Assembly: GCA_905182995.1 (NCBI GenBank)
Contig: CAJJDP010000135.1
Span: 179,230 to 243,229, forward strand
DNA length: 64,000 nucleotides
Reading direction: 5' to 3'
DNA from: Paramecium octaurelia
Taxonomy: Eukaryota > Ciliophora > Oligohymenophorea > Peniculida > Parameciidae
In this document: piece after piece, positions 1 to 10,039 of the stretch
Layout of the letters: every line of letters starts with the position of its first letter
Numbering within the stretch: the stretch's first letter is position 1
The notes under the pieces: model-generated
What the model was told of the DNA's origin: nothing
The model's input: the letters and a program-made list of their open reading frames with translations, nothing else
Database searches by the model: none
Position numbers and translations under genes: made by a program

Positions 1-30
1 ATTATTATTATTATTATTATTATAATTATA
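1..30. repeat. ATT/AAT trinucleotide microsatellite (poly-Gln codons)
   Basis: Seven uninterrupted ATT units open the window, followed by imperfect AT-rich units. On the minus strand they read TAA TAA TAA, which is poly-Gln in the ciliate code and lies in frame at the end of the visible chromodomain gene. It is therefore a coding microsatellite rather than an intergenic one. Confidence 0.8.
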
Positions 31-841
31 ATGCTTACTAATCTCTATGGTTTTTTAAATTATTCTTTTAACTTGGAATTTATTTCTGCCCTAAAGTTTG
101 TGATACTATATTTTTCAATTATTTTTCTTATTTTTCATTTTTTATGAGTAATTTAATATCTTTTTCTAATTCATAATCAATTAATTCCTTCTTATTTTAC
201 TTCATTGGTTTCTTCTTTTGCTTTAGTATTTCATCTCTTATTGGGGATAGACTTGTTATTGAGATTATTTCATTATTTTCTTATTAATTTAAAATTTTTC
301 TAAAATGCTTTTTTTATTTGCATACATTTTTTTAGATTTTTTAATGTATCTTACTATTATTGGAGGTCAAAAAATTTTATTTCATCTATGTAATAATCTT
401 CTATGCTTTATCAAAAGGACCTGAGGTATCTTAAGAGCAAGGTACAATCTATTTTTAGCACCCAATTGACTTTTTTTTGAGATTGGTATCAACCTATTGG
501 ACTTAACACAATTTCCCTTTGATGTGGACTCGTATGCCTCTTGTATTTGGAGCAACCTTTTAATAGTATAAAGAATAGCAAAGTCTAGTTTCTAAGCGTC
601 TTACAAAGATAAATGAACTATAGTTACCTTACTAGATAACTTGAAATAGGTGTAAAATTAGAAACAGGTTCCCATGACATTTGCTATATTGTCCATCCCA
701 GCCATTTAACGGCATAAAAGGTTTTCTACTTGAGCATTTTCTTGCCATAAACAAATTCTACATCATAAATGTCTAGGGAATTTTATAAAATATTATACTA
801 CTGTCCTCACTGTCAAACTCCCTCTCTTTAAAATTGCTCAT
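1..841 (-). CDS. Chromodomain protein, 3' part cut by the window start
   Basis: Chromodomains bind methylated lysine, usually on histone H3, so a nuclear chromatin role is likely. The protein starts at 841 with MSNFKEREF. After removing introns at 773-801 (29 nt) and 600-627 (28 nt) it reads a full chromodomain at about residues 14-58, including YDVEFVYGKKML, FYAVKWLGW and MSWEPVSNF. These match the family pattern YLVKWKGW...TWEP. The aromatic-cage positions (Y, W, W) are kept. After the domain comes a basic Lys/Gln-rich stretch ending in poly-Gln, with no TGA before the window edge, so the C terminus is missing. No second domain such as SET or a chromoshadow is visible, so it could be an HP1-like reader or part of a larger protein. 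Confidence 0.85.
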
Positions 842-1648
842 AATATTTAAAATAGTTTGCCAAAATAAATGCAGGAATATTATAAAACTACATTTTGATC
901 ATAAATGTGAACTGAAATTGCCAAAAATGATTAATAATCAACTTGTTTCTATATTAGATATTCTAATTATGTAGCCAGATCTAATTAGTTGGTACTAAGT
1001 TTAAAATTGATTCAATTATTTAGTCTAAGCTTTTTCTAATAAATATTATAATTTAAAAATTAAATACAAAAATTATCCCTTCTTTCTCTTTCGGATTCTC
1101 TGTATTAAAGTGAATGATAGATTACGGTTATGAGTTAACAATCAAGTTAATATGATAAATATCTGCCATGCCAAAAATAAAAACCATCTAAATTGAAAAG
1201 AGTTATAGATAAATTTTTGAGATCTCAGTTAGAAGATGGAAAGACAAAAAAGAATAACTGAAATTATCACATTTTCAAATTGGTTAGATACAATACAAGA
1301 TTCATAAGAAAATTAATGTTCTTGAATAAAAGATGAAACATAAACTCTAAAAGCAATTTGCTTTGTTTGAGTTTATAATAAATTATAAAAGTAAGAGGAT
1401 AATTTGAAAAGCGGTATCCAAAAAAATTAGTGATGGTTAAAACTCCGTTCTCTCAATTTTAATTTAAGTTTCATAAATTTCAAGTTATTCATTTCTTTGA
1501 TACTTTGCATTGTTTCCTTCTTATTAAGCGTGGCTGATATAAAATTATTTTATTGTTATTGAAGTCTTAATTAGTTAAAACTATAATTTTAGAATGTCAA
1601 TTAATAATTGTTGCTTAAAGGGGATTATGAATATAAATATATTTAATT
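842..1648. other. Mostly intergenic, AT-rich; one weak ORF inside
   Basis: This lies between two divergently transcribed genes, the chromodomain gene on minus and the DGK on plus, so promoters for both should be here. I see no strong motif. Only the weak ORF at 1168-1500 looks partly coding. Confidence 0.5.
1168..1500 (+). CDS. Possible small basic ORF, unrecognised
   Basis: An ATG at 1168 opens a frame without TGA that is rich in Lys, Gln and Ile. It stops at 1405 unless a canonical 21-nt intron (1391-1411, GTAAG...AAAG) is removed, in which case it runs to TGA at 1498 and gives 103 residues. An overlapping frame from 1130 is also open for 43 codons, so the frame choice is uncertain. No domain is recognisable. 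It could be a genuine short gene, a gene relic or chance, because random AT-rich sequence read with a single stop codon gives ORFs of this size. Confidence 0.25.
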
Positions 1649-2868
1649 ATGGAATACACTTATTACCTCTTTTATAATTCAGGTAGTGGTGGAAACAGAG
1701 GCTAATAATTCTTGTAACTTGATGTAAATTCAAGTATATGATAGTAAAAAGAACTAAGTTTCAATATCAAGGATAGTCATTGTCGGGTGAAGTTCTTCAA
1801 TATTTGTGATAGTAAATCAAGAGAAGTAGGATTGTAGCAGATAATGAAATAAAAATAAGAAAACATCCATGTTGTGATGGCTGGAGGAGATGGATCTATA
1901 ATGTGGATAGTGGAATTATTATTGCAGCATTAAGTGAATATTCATAGCTGTATTATAATTCCATTCCCTTTTGGAACTGGAAATGACTTTGCAAATACTT
2001 TGGGATGGGGCACTACAGTACCAAATGATGTGATTGGTATGGACAGCATAGTGTTGAAAGGGTTTGTTGAGGAGTGGATGGAGGGAGTAGAGTCATATTT
2101 CGATGTTTGGGATGTGGATATTAGACTATAACAAGTATGTAGAAATGATTTTATGATAAGGGTGGATACATAAGTGAGATCAAAAGAAATGAAAATGGTG
2201 TAGGAGAAATCAAATTGTAGTTAAATAATTAGAGATACTACAAATAGATGATTAACTATTTTAGCATTGGAGTTGATGCACGCATTGGATTTGGATTTGA
2301 TAAGAATAGGACATCCAATTAGTGTTGTAACAAATGTGTTTATTGTTGGGAAGGATTTAAAAAGATGTTTTTGAAAACTCCAAAAGTTAATCAATCTATT
2401 GAGAACATTCACAATTTGAATGATGATGATCTTTTAGAGAGTGGGTTGATATAGAAATCAAAGGATGAAATTGTGGTTCCAGGAAATCCAGTCAATTTAT
2501 TGTGTTTGAATATCAACTCTTATGCTGGAGGACTGAAAAACATATGGCTCAACGCTTAATAAAATTAAGTTAAATCATATTCGAATATTCCTTCTGTTTC
2601 TGATGGATTGTTAGAAATTCTCTCATTCAACTCCATATTAGGATTAGGCTCAGAAAGACTGATCCCTGGTTAAGCTACAAGGTTGAGTTAAAGTAAAGGC
2701 CCACTCAAATTGAATTTCAAATAGAATGAACTACTAAGAACATATTTCTAAATAGATGGTTAATATTTTTCAATTACCAACCCAAGTTCAGTTCTCATTA
2801 GATCTTGCTAATCATTGCCATAGGGTAAAATACGTGTCTTAATCAACAAAAAAGGTCTACTGAAATGA
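1649..2868 (+). CDS. Diacylglycerol kinase (catalytic + accessory domains)
   Basis: This enzyme phosphorylates diacylglycerol to phosphatidic acid and so ends DAG signalling at membranes. Start at 1649 gives MEYTYYLFYNSGSGGNRG, the N-terminal NPxSGG-like strand of the catalytic domain. The ATP-binding glycine motif GGDGS is at about residue 70 and PFGTGNDFA at about 100. The accessory domain follows with MINYFSIGVDARIG and LNINSYAGG. Two introns, 1724-1744 (21 nt) and 2135-2160 (26 nt), must be removed; the product is then 390 residues, close to a bare DGK core. There is no C1 domain, EF hand or PH domain, so it is a minimal type whose regulation is not evident from sequence. The first intron carries an in-frame TGA if retained. 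Confidence 0.93.
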
Positions 2869-3220
2869 TTATATTGTATTGTTAACATGATTATTTTATA
2901 ATAATAAAAAATTCTTATCTTTTTAATATAGAAGTATTATAACTCATTGTTTTTTATAAATTATGAATTCTATAAATATGCTGCAATTATATTAATTTCC
3001 AATTTGAGTGATAAACTAATATTTTTTTTATTTGTCTGACGTTATGTTTAATCCAATTAGATTTCTTTTTCAATTTAAATTAGTTAAGTAGAGTTAAAAC
3101 TTTCAAGATATTCAGGCATTTCAATAATGACATGCTGCTTAATATTATAATTAATAATTGATAGAACAATAGATTTTTATTTTTAATCAATATATTAAAC
3201 TAATGAATATAATACAATTA

Positions 3221-5100
3221 TCATTGTTGTTTCTATCTCAATAAATATAAAAACATCATAGCCATCATTCTGAAAAACAGAATTATAGCTACTAAAATTA
3301 CTAAACATTTCCATAGACCTAGAGTTAAGTCATATGTATCTATAGGACTACTATTCTAAATAGTTGTACCAAGAAACTCATCACTTCTTGAATCAAATTC
3401 ATTCCAAACTAGTGCTTCAAATGCATATTTCATTGGACTTATGTACTAAACCCAACCAATCCAATTCATATATAAAGATTGATTAGCATAAAATCCAGAG
3501 AAAATGACCAAGGGCATTAAAACAACAGGGAGAAAACCTGAAGCAGCTTTCACATCAGTAAACATACATCCTGCCATTAATCCTAGAAATAATAATATTG
3601 AAGAATTACCAAAACTATTTCCACTCAAACCAAGGAGAATACAAATAATAATATTAATTATTACAATATCACCTGATTTATCATTCAAGTCTACCATCCA
3701 ATAACAGATTAATTATTGAATAATTGGAAATAATATCAGAAAAGGAATTTCAACAGAACTTTTACCTGTAAAGTAAGCAGCAGTAGTATATAGCTTAGAA
3801 TTCTCTTCTCTTAAGAAAACTTCTCTCTCATCTGGGAATTAAATAATAACTGGGTTCAATGCTCCCATAAAACTGCTCATAACCAAAAAGAACAGCACTC
3901 CTATTGTACTCTAAATTCCTTTATATCCAGGCTCACTGCCGGCAGTCCAAAATATCCCTCCAATTAATAATCCAATAAAGATGGTCATAACTACTCTACC
4001 TCTAACCAACACTTTATCTCTTTTCATATTTATCATTCCTCTTCTAAAAATTTCCTTAACTTGAAATGCAAAAGTAGTTTAGATTGTCTATCTTTGTATT
4101 GCTTCTTTCTTAACTGCCTAGATCTGACTTAAAATCTGATTTTCAAATTAATTATTGTAGTGAGTGAACAATGTTTAATAATGAGGATGATTAGGATCTT
4201 CATGATGCATCACACTCATCAAATAATCTAGAGGATTAGAATGAGCGGGACACTCAAATCCAATGCCTTTAAAATAATCAACCATTTAATCTCTCCTTCC
4301 CTGATAAATAAATTTCCCTTGCACTAGAAGCATCACTTAATCGAATAAAGTGTAAATGTCCGCACTTGGTTAATGAATAGTAAAAATTATTGTTCTACCT
4401 GAGCTCTGGGCTAGTTTTTTGAGCAGATTACTATTCACATATTATAAAATATCTACATTATAACAAAGGCTGTAAACGAATCCAATCCAGACGTTGGTTC
4501 GTCTAACATGATACAGTACGGATCACTGACCAATTCTACTCCGATTGATGTTCTTTTCCTCTCTCCGCCTGAGATACCTTTTATAAGAGCATTTCCAATC
4601 TTTAAATATTATTTCAATTTTACTAATGTATTTTAACATCTCTCTAATTTTAATGTCTTAATTGCATATTCTACTTTATCAACTTTCTACTGTGGGTCTG
4701 CATACTTCAAATTGGCTACAAACTCGAACGTTTCCCTTACAGTTAAAGTTCCGAATAGAACATCGTTTTGCATCACGTAGGATGAAAACTATGCAAATTA
4801 ATCACTGTCATAAGGTTATCCATTTGCCGATATTTCACCCAGCAATTAAACATTCCTTGACAAGGAGATTCTTTTTGCTAAGATATTCAGTAGCGAGGTT
4901 TTCCCTGCTCCAGATGCTCCCAAAATGGCTGTTACTTCACCTGGATGACAAATTCCTGATATCTTGTTTAGGATTGTTCTTTATTCTGACACTCCTTTAG
5001 GATTCTTTACAGACACTTAATAAGTAAGGTTTTGAAAACTGACTGTTACTCGATTAGTTTGACTGATTTCTGTTGTAGGTACAACTGTTGCCGCTTTCAT
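3221..5100 (-). CDS. ABCG-type (White/BCRP family) half-transporter
   Basis: ABCG half-transporters dimerise and use ATP to move lipids, sterols or drugs across membranes. Start at 5100 ([11 protein letters not shown]). The N-terminal ATPase has Walker [12 protein letters not shown] at about residue 73, signature GISGGERKR at about 165 and Walker B with D-loop [13 protein letters not shown]. The C-terminal half is a six-helix ABC2 membrane domain with the family stretches [14 protein letters not shown] and [15 protein letters not shown]. Domain order ATPase-then-membrane is the reversed ABCG arrangement. Introns at about 4582-4605 (24 nt, in frame) and 4432-4457 (26 nt) give 609 residues, the usual half-transporter size. 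The 24-nt intron is inferred because removing it restores the family motif ([11 protein letters not shown]). Substrate cannot be read from sequence. Confidence 0.93.
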
Positions 5101-5504
5101 AAATCTAATTTGTTTATTAATAATTGGAATTCCAAAATTCCAAGTTATTTTCCTCAATTAAATTTACAATTTCGATAATTCCAATTAAATCTGATAAGAC
5201 CGGATAAGTAAATTCTTTAACAAACATTCTAAAATCCTAACTTTGAATTATATAAAATTCATGTTAATTTGAAGAATCAGACTCAATATTTTAGAAAATT
5301 TATAATGGTTGAAATTATAAAATAAAATACTAATTGTATTAACAACTGTATTCTTAATACTCCCTCTATATATACTTATTTTTTTGCTTTGATTGATTGA
5401 TTAGAATTTTTGATGATTTAAATATTTAATCAAAAATTATATAAATAAATAATTATCTGCTCAATAATTTGTCAATAAAAATTTATAGAGCAATAAATAA
5501 AATA
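5101..5504. other. Intergenic, divergent promoter region
   Basis: Roughly 400 bp of AT-rich DNA lie between the ABCG start on minus and the next start on plus. It must hold both promoters. No recognisable element is seen. Confidence 0.6.
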
Positions 5505-5912
5505 ATGAAAAGTAACTAAGAATTTGAAGAAGAAGTAGAAAATTTAATCAGAGAAGCAGTTTCAAAAAATAATACACTAATGAGGGATGAGCTAGAAACT
5601 ACGGGAAAGTCACCAAAAAAATAGTTCTTTTAAAATAGAAACAAGATTGATATAAATGAAGCTTGGAGAGAGATTGAAAAATTATTTGAAAATTTCTCCA
5701 TTCAAGAAAAGAAATCAATTGAAAATCCAAATGTGAAAGAAGAATAAAATGTCATAGAGTAAATTGAAATTTTAGAAACACCATAACCAAAGTTGCATTC
5801 ACTCCAAGTATAAACTACAAGAACTAAAGAACCGAATGAAGAAATGGAGAAGGAAAGAATTAACTCCATCGTAACAAGAAGGTTTAAGTTTAATTTGGAC
5901 TCATTTTGTTGA
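5505..5912 (+). CDS. Small acidic protein, unrecognised (135 aa)
   Basis: This is a single exon from ATG 5505 to TGA 5910-5912, with no in-frame TGA and several TAA/TAG read as Gln. The product is Glu/Lys/Asn-rich, starts MKSNQEFEEEVENL and probably forms helices, including a segment INEAWREIEKLFENF. It ends in basic IVTRRFKFNLDSF. I do not recognise a family. Codon use looks like that of its neighbours, so I take it as a real, fast-evolving gene rather than chance. It is divergent from the ABCG gene and is followed by a decayed region. Confidence 0.65.
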
Positions 5913-6189
5913 TGACTAAATATTAAGTTAATTTTTAAATTTATAAAATTTTAATTGTTTAAAATTATTACTAAATTTAGAAATAAAGCAATTGAAAGCA
6001 AGAATAAAGATATATGTTAAATTAGTAGATTATATTTGCTTTCTTCATTTACAGAATTATTAAACTAATTTCATTTAGTTTTAATATTGTATCCCTGCTT
6101 CTGTTAATTCTACTTTTAACTTTTTTGGTTTTAGAGATTATATAAGTTATATAAGAGACAGTTTTTAACTTTTTAGTCCTCAAAAATAA

Positions 6190-8850
6190 TATATAGAATA
6201 GTAGAATGAAATATTATTGTTAGTATTATTATTTGTATTTATGTTATTAATTATGATTTTTATTAAAGAGAATCAACTTTAGAATCTTTAGGATCTTATT
6301 AATAAGAAAATTGGAAGAATACTTTTAGCTTTTGATGCTGATTGTGAATTCAAAAGCTAGGACATATTACTTTTTTGAAGAGTTATCATAATTTTCGATC
6401 ATTATTTACGCTTAAATCATGAAGCCTTATTTCTGTTAAAAAGAAGAATTTATGAGATTTATAATCTATGATGATTATGAATTTCAAATACATGATTCTT
6501 TAATTAATGGAGGATCAAGCATCTGAAGAAATTATAGATGTCCAATTTGAATGGTCAGAGAAATATTTTGAATAGAAAAAGAGGAGGTTATATTAAGAAT
6601 AGTAAAGAATTAATTGCAATTCAAGTGAGATGGAATCTGTTGATCTTGATTACATAAATTTTATCTAATCTTATTTGAAATAGATTGTTTATTTTATTAG
6701 AGGTTTCATTTTAAAAATTTAGAATCCTTAAGAAAATATTGCATCTGAAATTTATAATGATTTTTCTTAATCAATTGTAGTTTCATAGTTTTATGCATAA
6801 TATCATCAGAAATCGAAATTTTGATATAAATTATAATGGTCGAAGAAACAACAGATCCATATTCTCAATTGCTTAAATTTATGATTCACCATGCTTTAAT
6901 AAGTTTATTCAAAATGAATCAGCTAATATGAACATTAATGAAATATAGAAACAAATAAAGTTAAATCAGAGAACTACTTTTGAAGTTTTTGTTTAAGTGA
7001 AAAAAATAAAGTAATTAAAATTAGCAGTTGATATAAATACAGATATTATGAAATAGAATAAAATTTTAAGTAGGCCTCAGAATTCAATAATTATTTGAAA
7101 CAATCACCAATAAAATTAATATATAATAATGCAAATACACAAATTATATCATGTATGCTGATTACAATACCTTGCATTAAACTTGAGAGAGGTTTGGTTC
7201 GTTTCTTAGATAGATCATTTTTTTTTAATAATTTGTTAATATTGTTCTAATAAATATATGATATTCTATAAAATATAGATATATATAATATTACCTAATT
7301 AAGTGCAGAAATGATTTGTTTCATTCAAGTTATCATTGAAGACAGATAATAATAATATATAAATTTCGTTTGTTTAATTTAAGAACGAGCTTAGCTTCCG
7401 GAATAGGAGCCTCGCCCGCAACCTATTATATAGGTTTAAACTTGGATAGGTTTTGTCTCAATTTGATTGAACCCAGTGATGGATTAAATTTTATAAGCAA
7501 TACTTTTCTCTATAAATATTAAATAATTAATTTTCAAATTATGGGTTTATAAATAATTCAATTAAATTTATAACCAGTTTTTAGATTAAGTTAGTTTCAT
7601 TAGATTTCTGCAAGAAACAAGTTTCTCAAATTTTTCAATTTGCATAGTTTGATCAATATACACTTAAGTAGATAATCGTATATCTTTTGATTTTAAATCA
7701 TTAATGCTGATGCAATGAAAATTATTGAATAAAATAGCATGGTCAACAATTACACTAAGTAGAGTAGTAATTTAAGAAGGTTTTATTGATTATGAAGCGG
7801 AAGTTGATGATTCTTTATATGGAATGGCTAACCAATTTAATGTTTTCGAAGACTACATTAGGAGAATCAATTTTTTGGCAAATGATTTAATATTTCATGC
7901 TTAAATCATAAAATACCCAGCAAGGATGAGAATATGTTTCCATTTATTCACATCCAAGAATCAAAGGAAAAATTAGAATCTTTATGGAACTATGAGGCTA
8001 ATTCAATCAGATACTATGTAGTTCATAATTATAACTAATTGATGTAATACTTTGTAATAATATATAAAATGTCTAAGGATAATTGACTTTTGCATCTGAT
8101 TTAATCCTATTTAATCCAGTTCAATAAGATCACCTAGAGGATAACCATTATAAAGATCCAAAGCTTGCATCACAATTAACTATATTAATGAAGAAGCGTA
8201 TTACGTCTTACCTAGATAAATATGGCCATTTAGATTATATTGTACAAATAATACTTTAAAGGATAAGAAAGCCATAATTTGAGAAGAAAAACAGAAAAAA
8301 ATTAGTCATACTTAAGAGTAAAAACAAAGCATTACTACAGTGTTTTTAGAGTAAGTTTAAATATATAATATTAGCATCCTGATAGAGACTGAGCAGAGAA
8401 ATTGTATGCAGAAGAGATCAAAAAAAAGGAGAGTTGCATCACAATAGGCAGATTTAGTTACAATTATACAGTAGTTGTAAAATTAACTCTATTACAATTT
8501 GTAGATTTCATTTAGGATCCGGCTTAAAATTAGAAATTAAATGTGGATTTAGATGAAATCTAACATTTTATTAGTCAGCATATGATCAGTAAATTCATGA
8601 ACAATAAATAGTTTTAAGGGCTAGTTTGGAATATGTTCCAATTTTGGAAGGAAACTCCAATGTTTTACTAATACAACGTTTAAGTAGATATTCTAATATA
8701 TACCGGCTATATATGTAAGCTAATTGGGATAAGAATTGCGATATTGATATTGATGGATTAAGTTATCATAATTTAGATGAATATTTCCCAACCAATAATT
8801 TTTTGGATCATATGATAGTGATTTGCATTTTTGATTTTATATATGATAAA
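6190..8850 (+). pseudogene. Decayed coding region, probably one or more dead genes
   Basis: This stretch holds many protein-like segments in different plus-strand frames that no set of short introns joins cleanly. Examples are a 105-codon ORF at 6507-6824 (starts MEDQASEEIIDVQ), a continuation in another frame at about 6825-7100, an acidic piece at about 7790-8040 (EVDDSLYGMANQF), a piece at about 8085-8300 (ASDLILFNPVQQD) and a C-terminal-looking piece at about 8390-8730 with an in-frame TGA (HPDRD then stop then AEKLYAEEI). A hydrophobic segment near 6215-6260 suggests a membrane helix. I do not recognise the parent family. Frameshifts plus in-frame TGA argue for decay, as expected for a lost whole-genome-duplicate copy. 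A badly assembled intact gene is less likely. Confidence 0.55.
7385..7490. other. GC-richer, structure-prone patch; possible RNA gene
   Basis: Inside the decayed region about 100 bp are clearly less AT-rich than their surroundings, including CTTCCGG, GGAGCCTCGCCCGC and two copies of ATAGGTTT. AACCTATtatATAGGTT is a perfect short hairpin and a second stem, AGCTTCC with GGAGCCT, has one mismatch. Protein reading in any frame is poor. A small structured RNA is possible, but no known class (tRNA, 5S, snRNA, SRP, snoRNA boxes) fits. Confidence 0.2.
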
Positions 8851-9002
8851 TCTTTAATTATAATTGATTATAATTATTATTCTAATAATTATAATTATAT
8901 TATTATATTTTCTTGAAATTTGAATATATAATTAAAGAAAATATTATTATTTATTAACGATTATTACATATTATAAGATATATTATAATTAGTCAATCAA
9001 CG

Positions 9003-9712
9003 TCAATGATTTTTGATTTACACAAAGTTCTGGCGTGGTTTGAATAGCACTTTATTGTAAACAACATCTAAACCAAACAGAGTGGCAAATAATATTGCGT
9101 ACATGGAGACAAGTTCGAACTTGGAAAGTAAAGCTTGAAAGCCATAGACATGCTACTCATATATCAAATAATGGAGGCCTATTTTGATAAATTATATATA
9201 TATACCATAAATTCCAAAGTAGAGTACAACGTAGACAAAGTAGATAAGTCCTTTGATTCTCATCTTTAAATGAGGCTATTTTTCGAATTGGTTGAGTTAC
9301 CTAAAAATAGTCAAATGTTTTACATTAAAATCCAGTTTCCTCCGTGAACATAAAACATAAGGACCATATCAATTTAACTAACATCTCTATTAGCGAAGAT
9401 CAGCTTGGGGTCAATCAGAAACATAGTCCAAAACATAGTCATAACTATAAATATAATTGGATTCATGCACTAGTATGCATAGTGAGTGAAAGTGTGATGT
9501 CTTGGGATGTTGATAAGCCATCCTCTTCTACGGATGAATTTGAAGTCTTCCACAACCTGTGGGATGAGGAAGGAGTACATGCACAAATTGCTGATATTTG
9601 TCAAGTACTTTATTTAGTTCCAGAATTCTTCGATTGATTTTGAGTCAAAATTGACATACATAAAGTATGTATGCACAATCAATTGCACTAAATGTATAAT
9701 TGTTGGAATCAT
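9003..9712 (-). CDS. FAR-17a/AIG1 (AIG1/ADTRP) family membrane protein
   Basis: Animal members of this family are multi-pass membrane proteins that hydrolyse fatty-acid esters of hydroxy fatty acids. The start at 9712 is the first ATG of a frame reading MIPTIIHLVQLIVHTYF. Two introns, 9301-9323 (23 nt) and 9179-9205 (27 nt), are removed, giving 219 residues against about 230-240 in the family. Features matching the family are W-x-QIKYLTNISNL after the first helix, the loop IDPKLIFANRD (like DRELVYPK), then FYVHGGNW, where animals have NHVMHT with the catalytic His, and a C-terminal helix pair ending in a basic tail (KVLFKPRQNF). The His of YVHGG is in the right place. The catalytic Thr expected about 30-40 residues upstream is uncertain. 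Confidence 0.7.
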
Positions 9713-10039
9713 CTGATTTAATATTATTAATGAGAATTAAGAAATTAATTTTTCATTTTAAACTGTTTACTCTTCTAGAAAATCTTTAAATTTTGTAATC
9801 AAAAGATTTAATCAACATTTTATGGTTTTATATTATAGATTAAATAAAATTAGTCTAAATCTAGTAAAATATAACATTAGATTTATAATTGTTGAATTTG
9901 AGAAGTTAGTTAATTTAATAGAAAGAATAGGATATGACCTATGTTATTATCAACCAATTCAATATCAAAATGATTCTTCAAATTTGTGTAACAATTAAAT
10001 AAATATTTAAATGATGATTTAAGTAAAATTTGTATAAAA
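9713..10039. other. Intergenic, no gene seen
   Basis: This is AT-rich DNA between two minus-strand genes, the 3' end of the 2PGK-like gene and the start of the AIG1-like gene. No ORF or motif can be supported. Confidence 0.6.

Noticed and set aside
3504..3704. A plus-strand ORF opposite the ABCG transporter
   Set aside because: It is the complement of the conserved membrane domain and shows no protein pattern of its own.
7385..7490. Minus-strand GGAAGCTAAGC resembling the loop B/helix III part of 5S rRNA
   Set aside because: The flanks lack the rest of 5S rRNA (no GTTAGTA or A-box/C-box spacing, no complementary ends), so only an 11-base coincidence remains.
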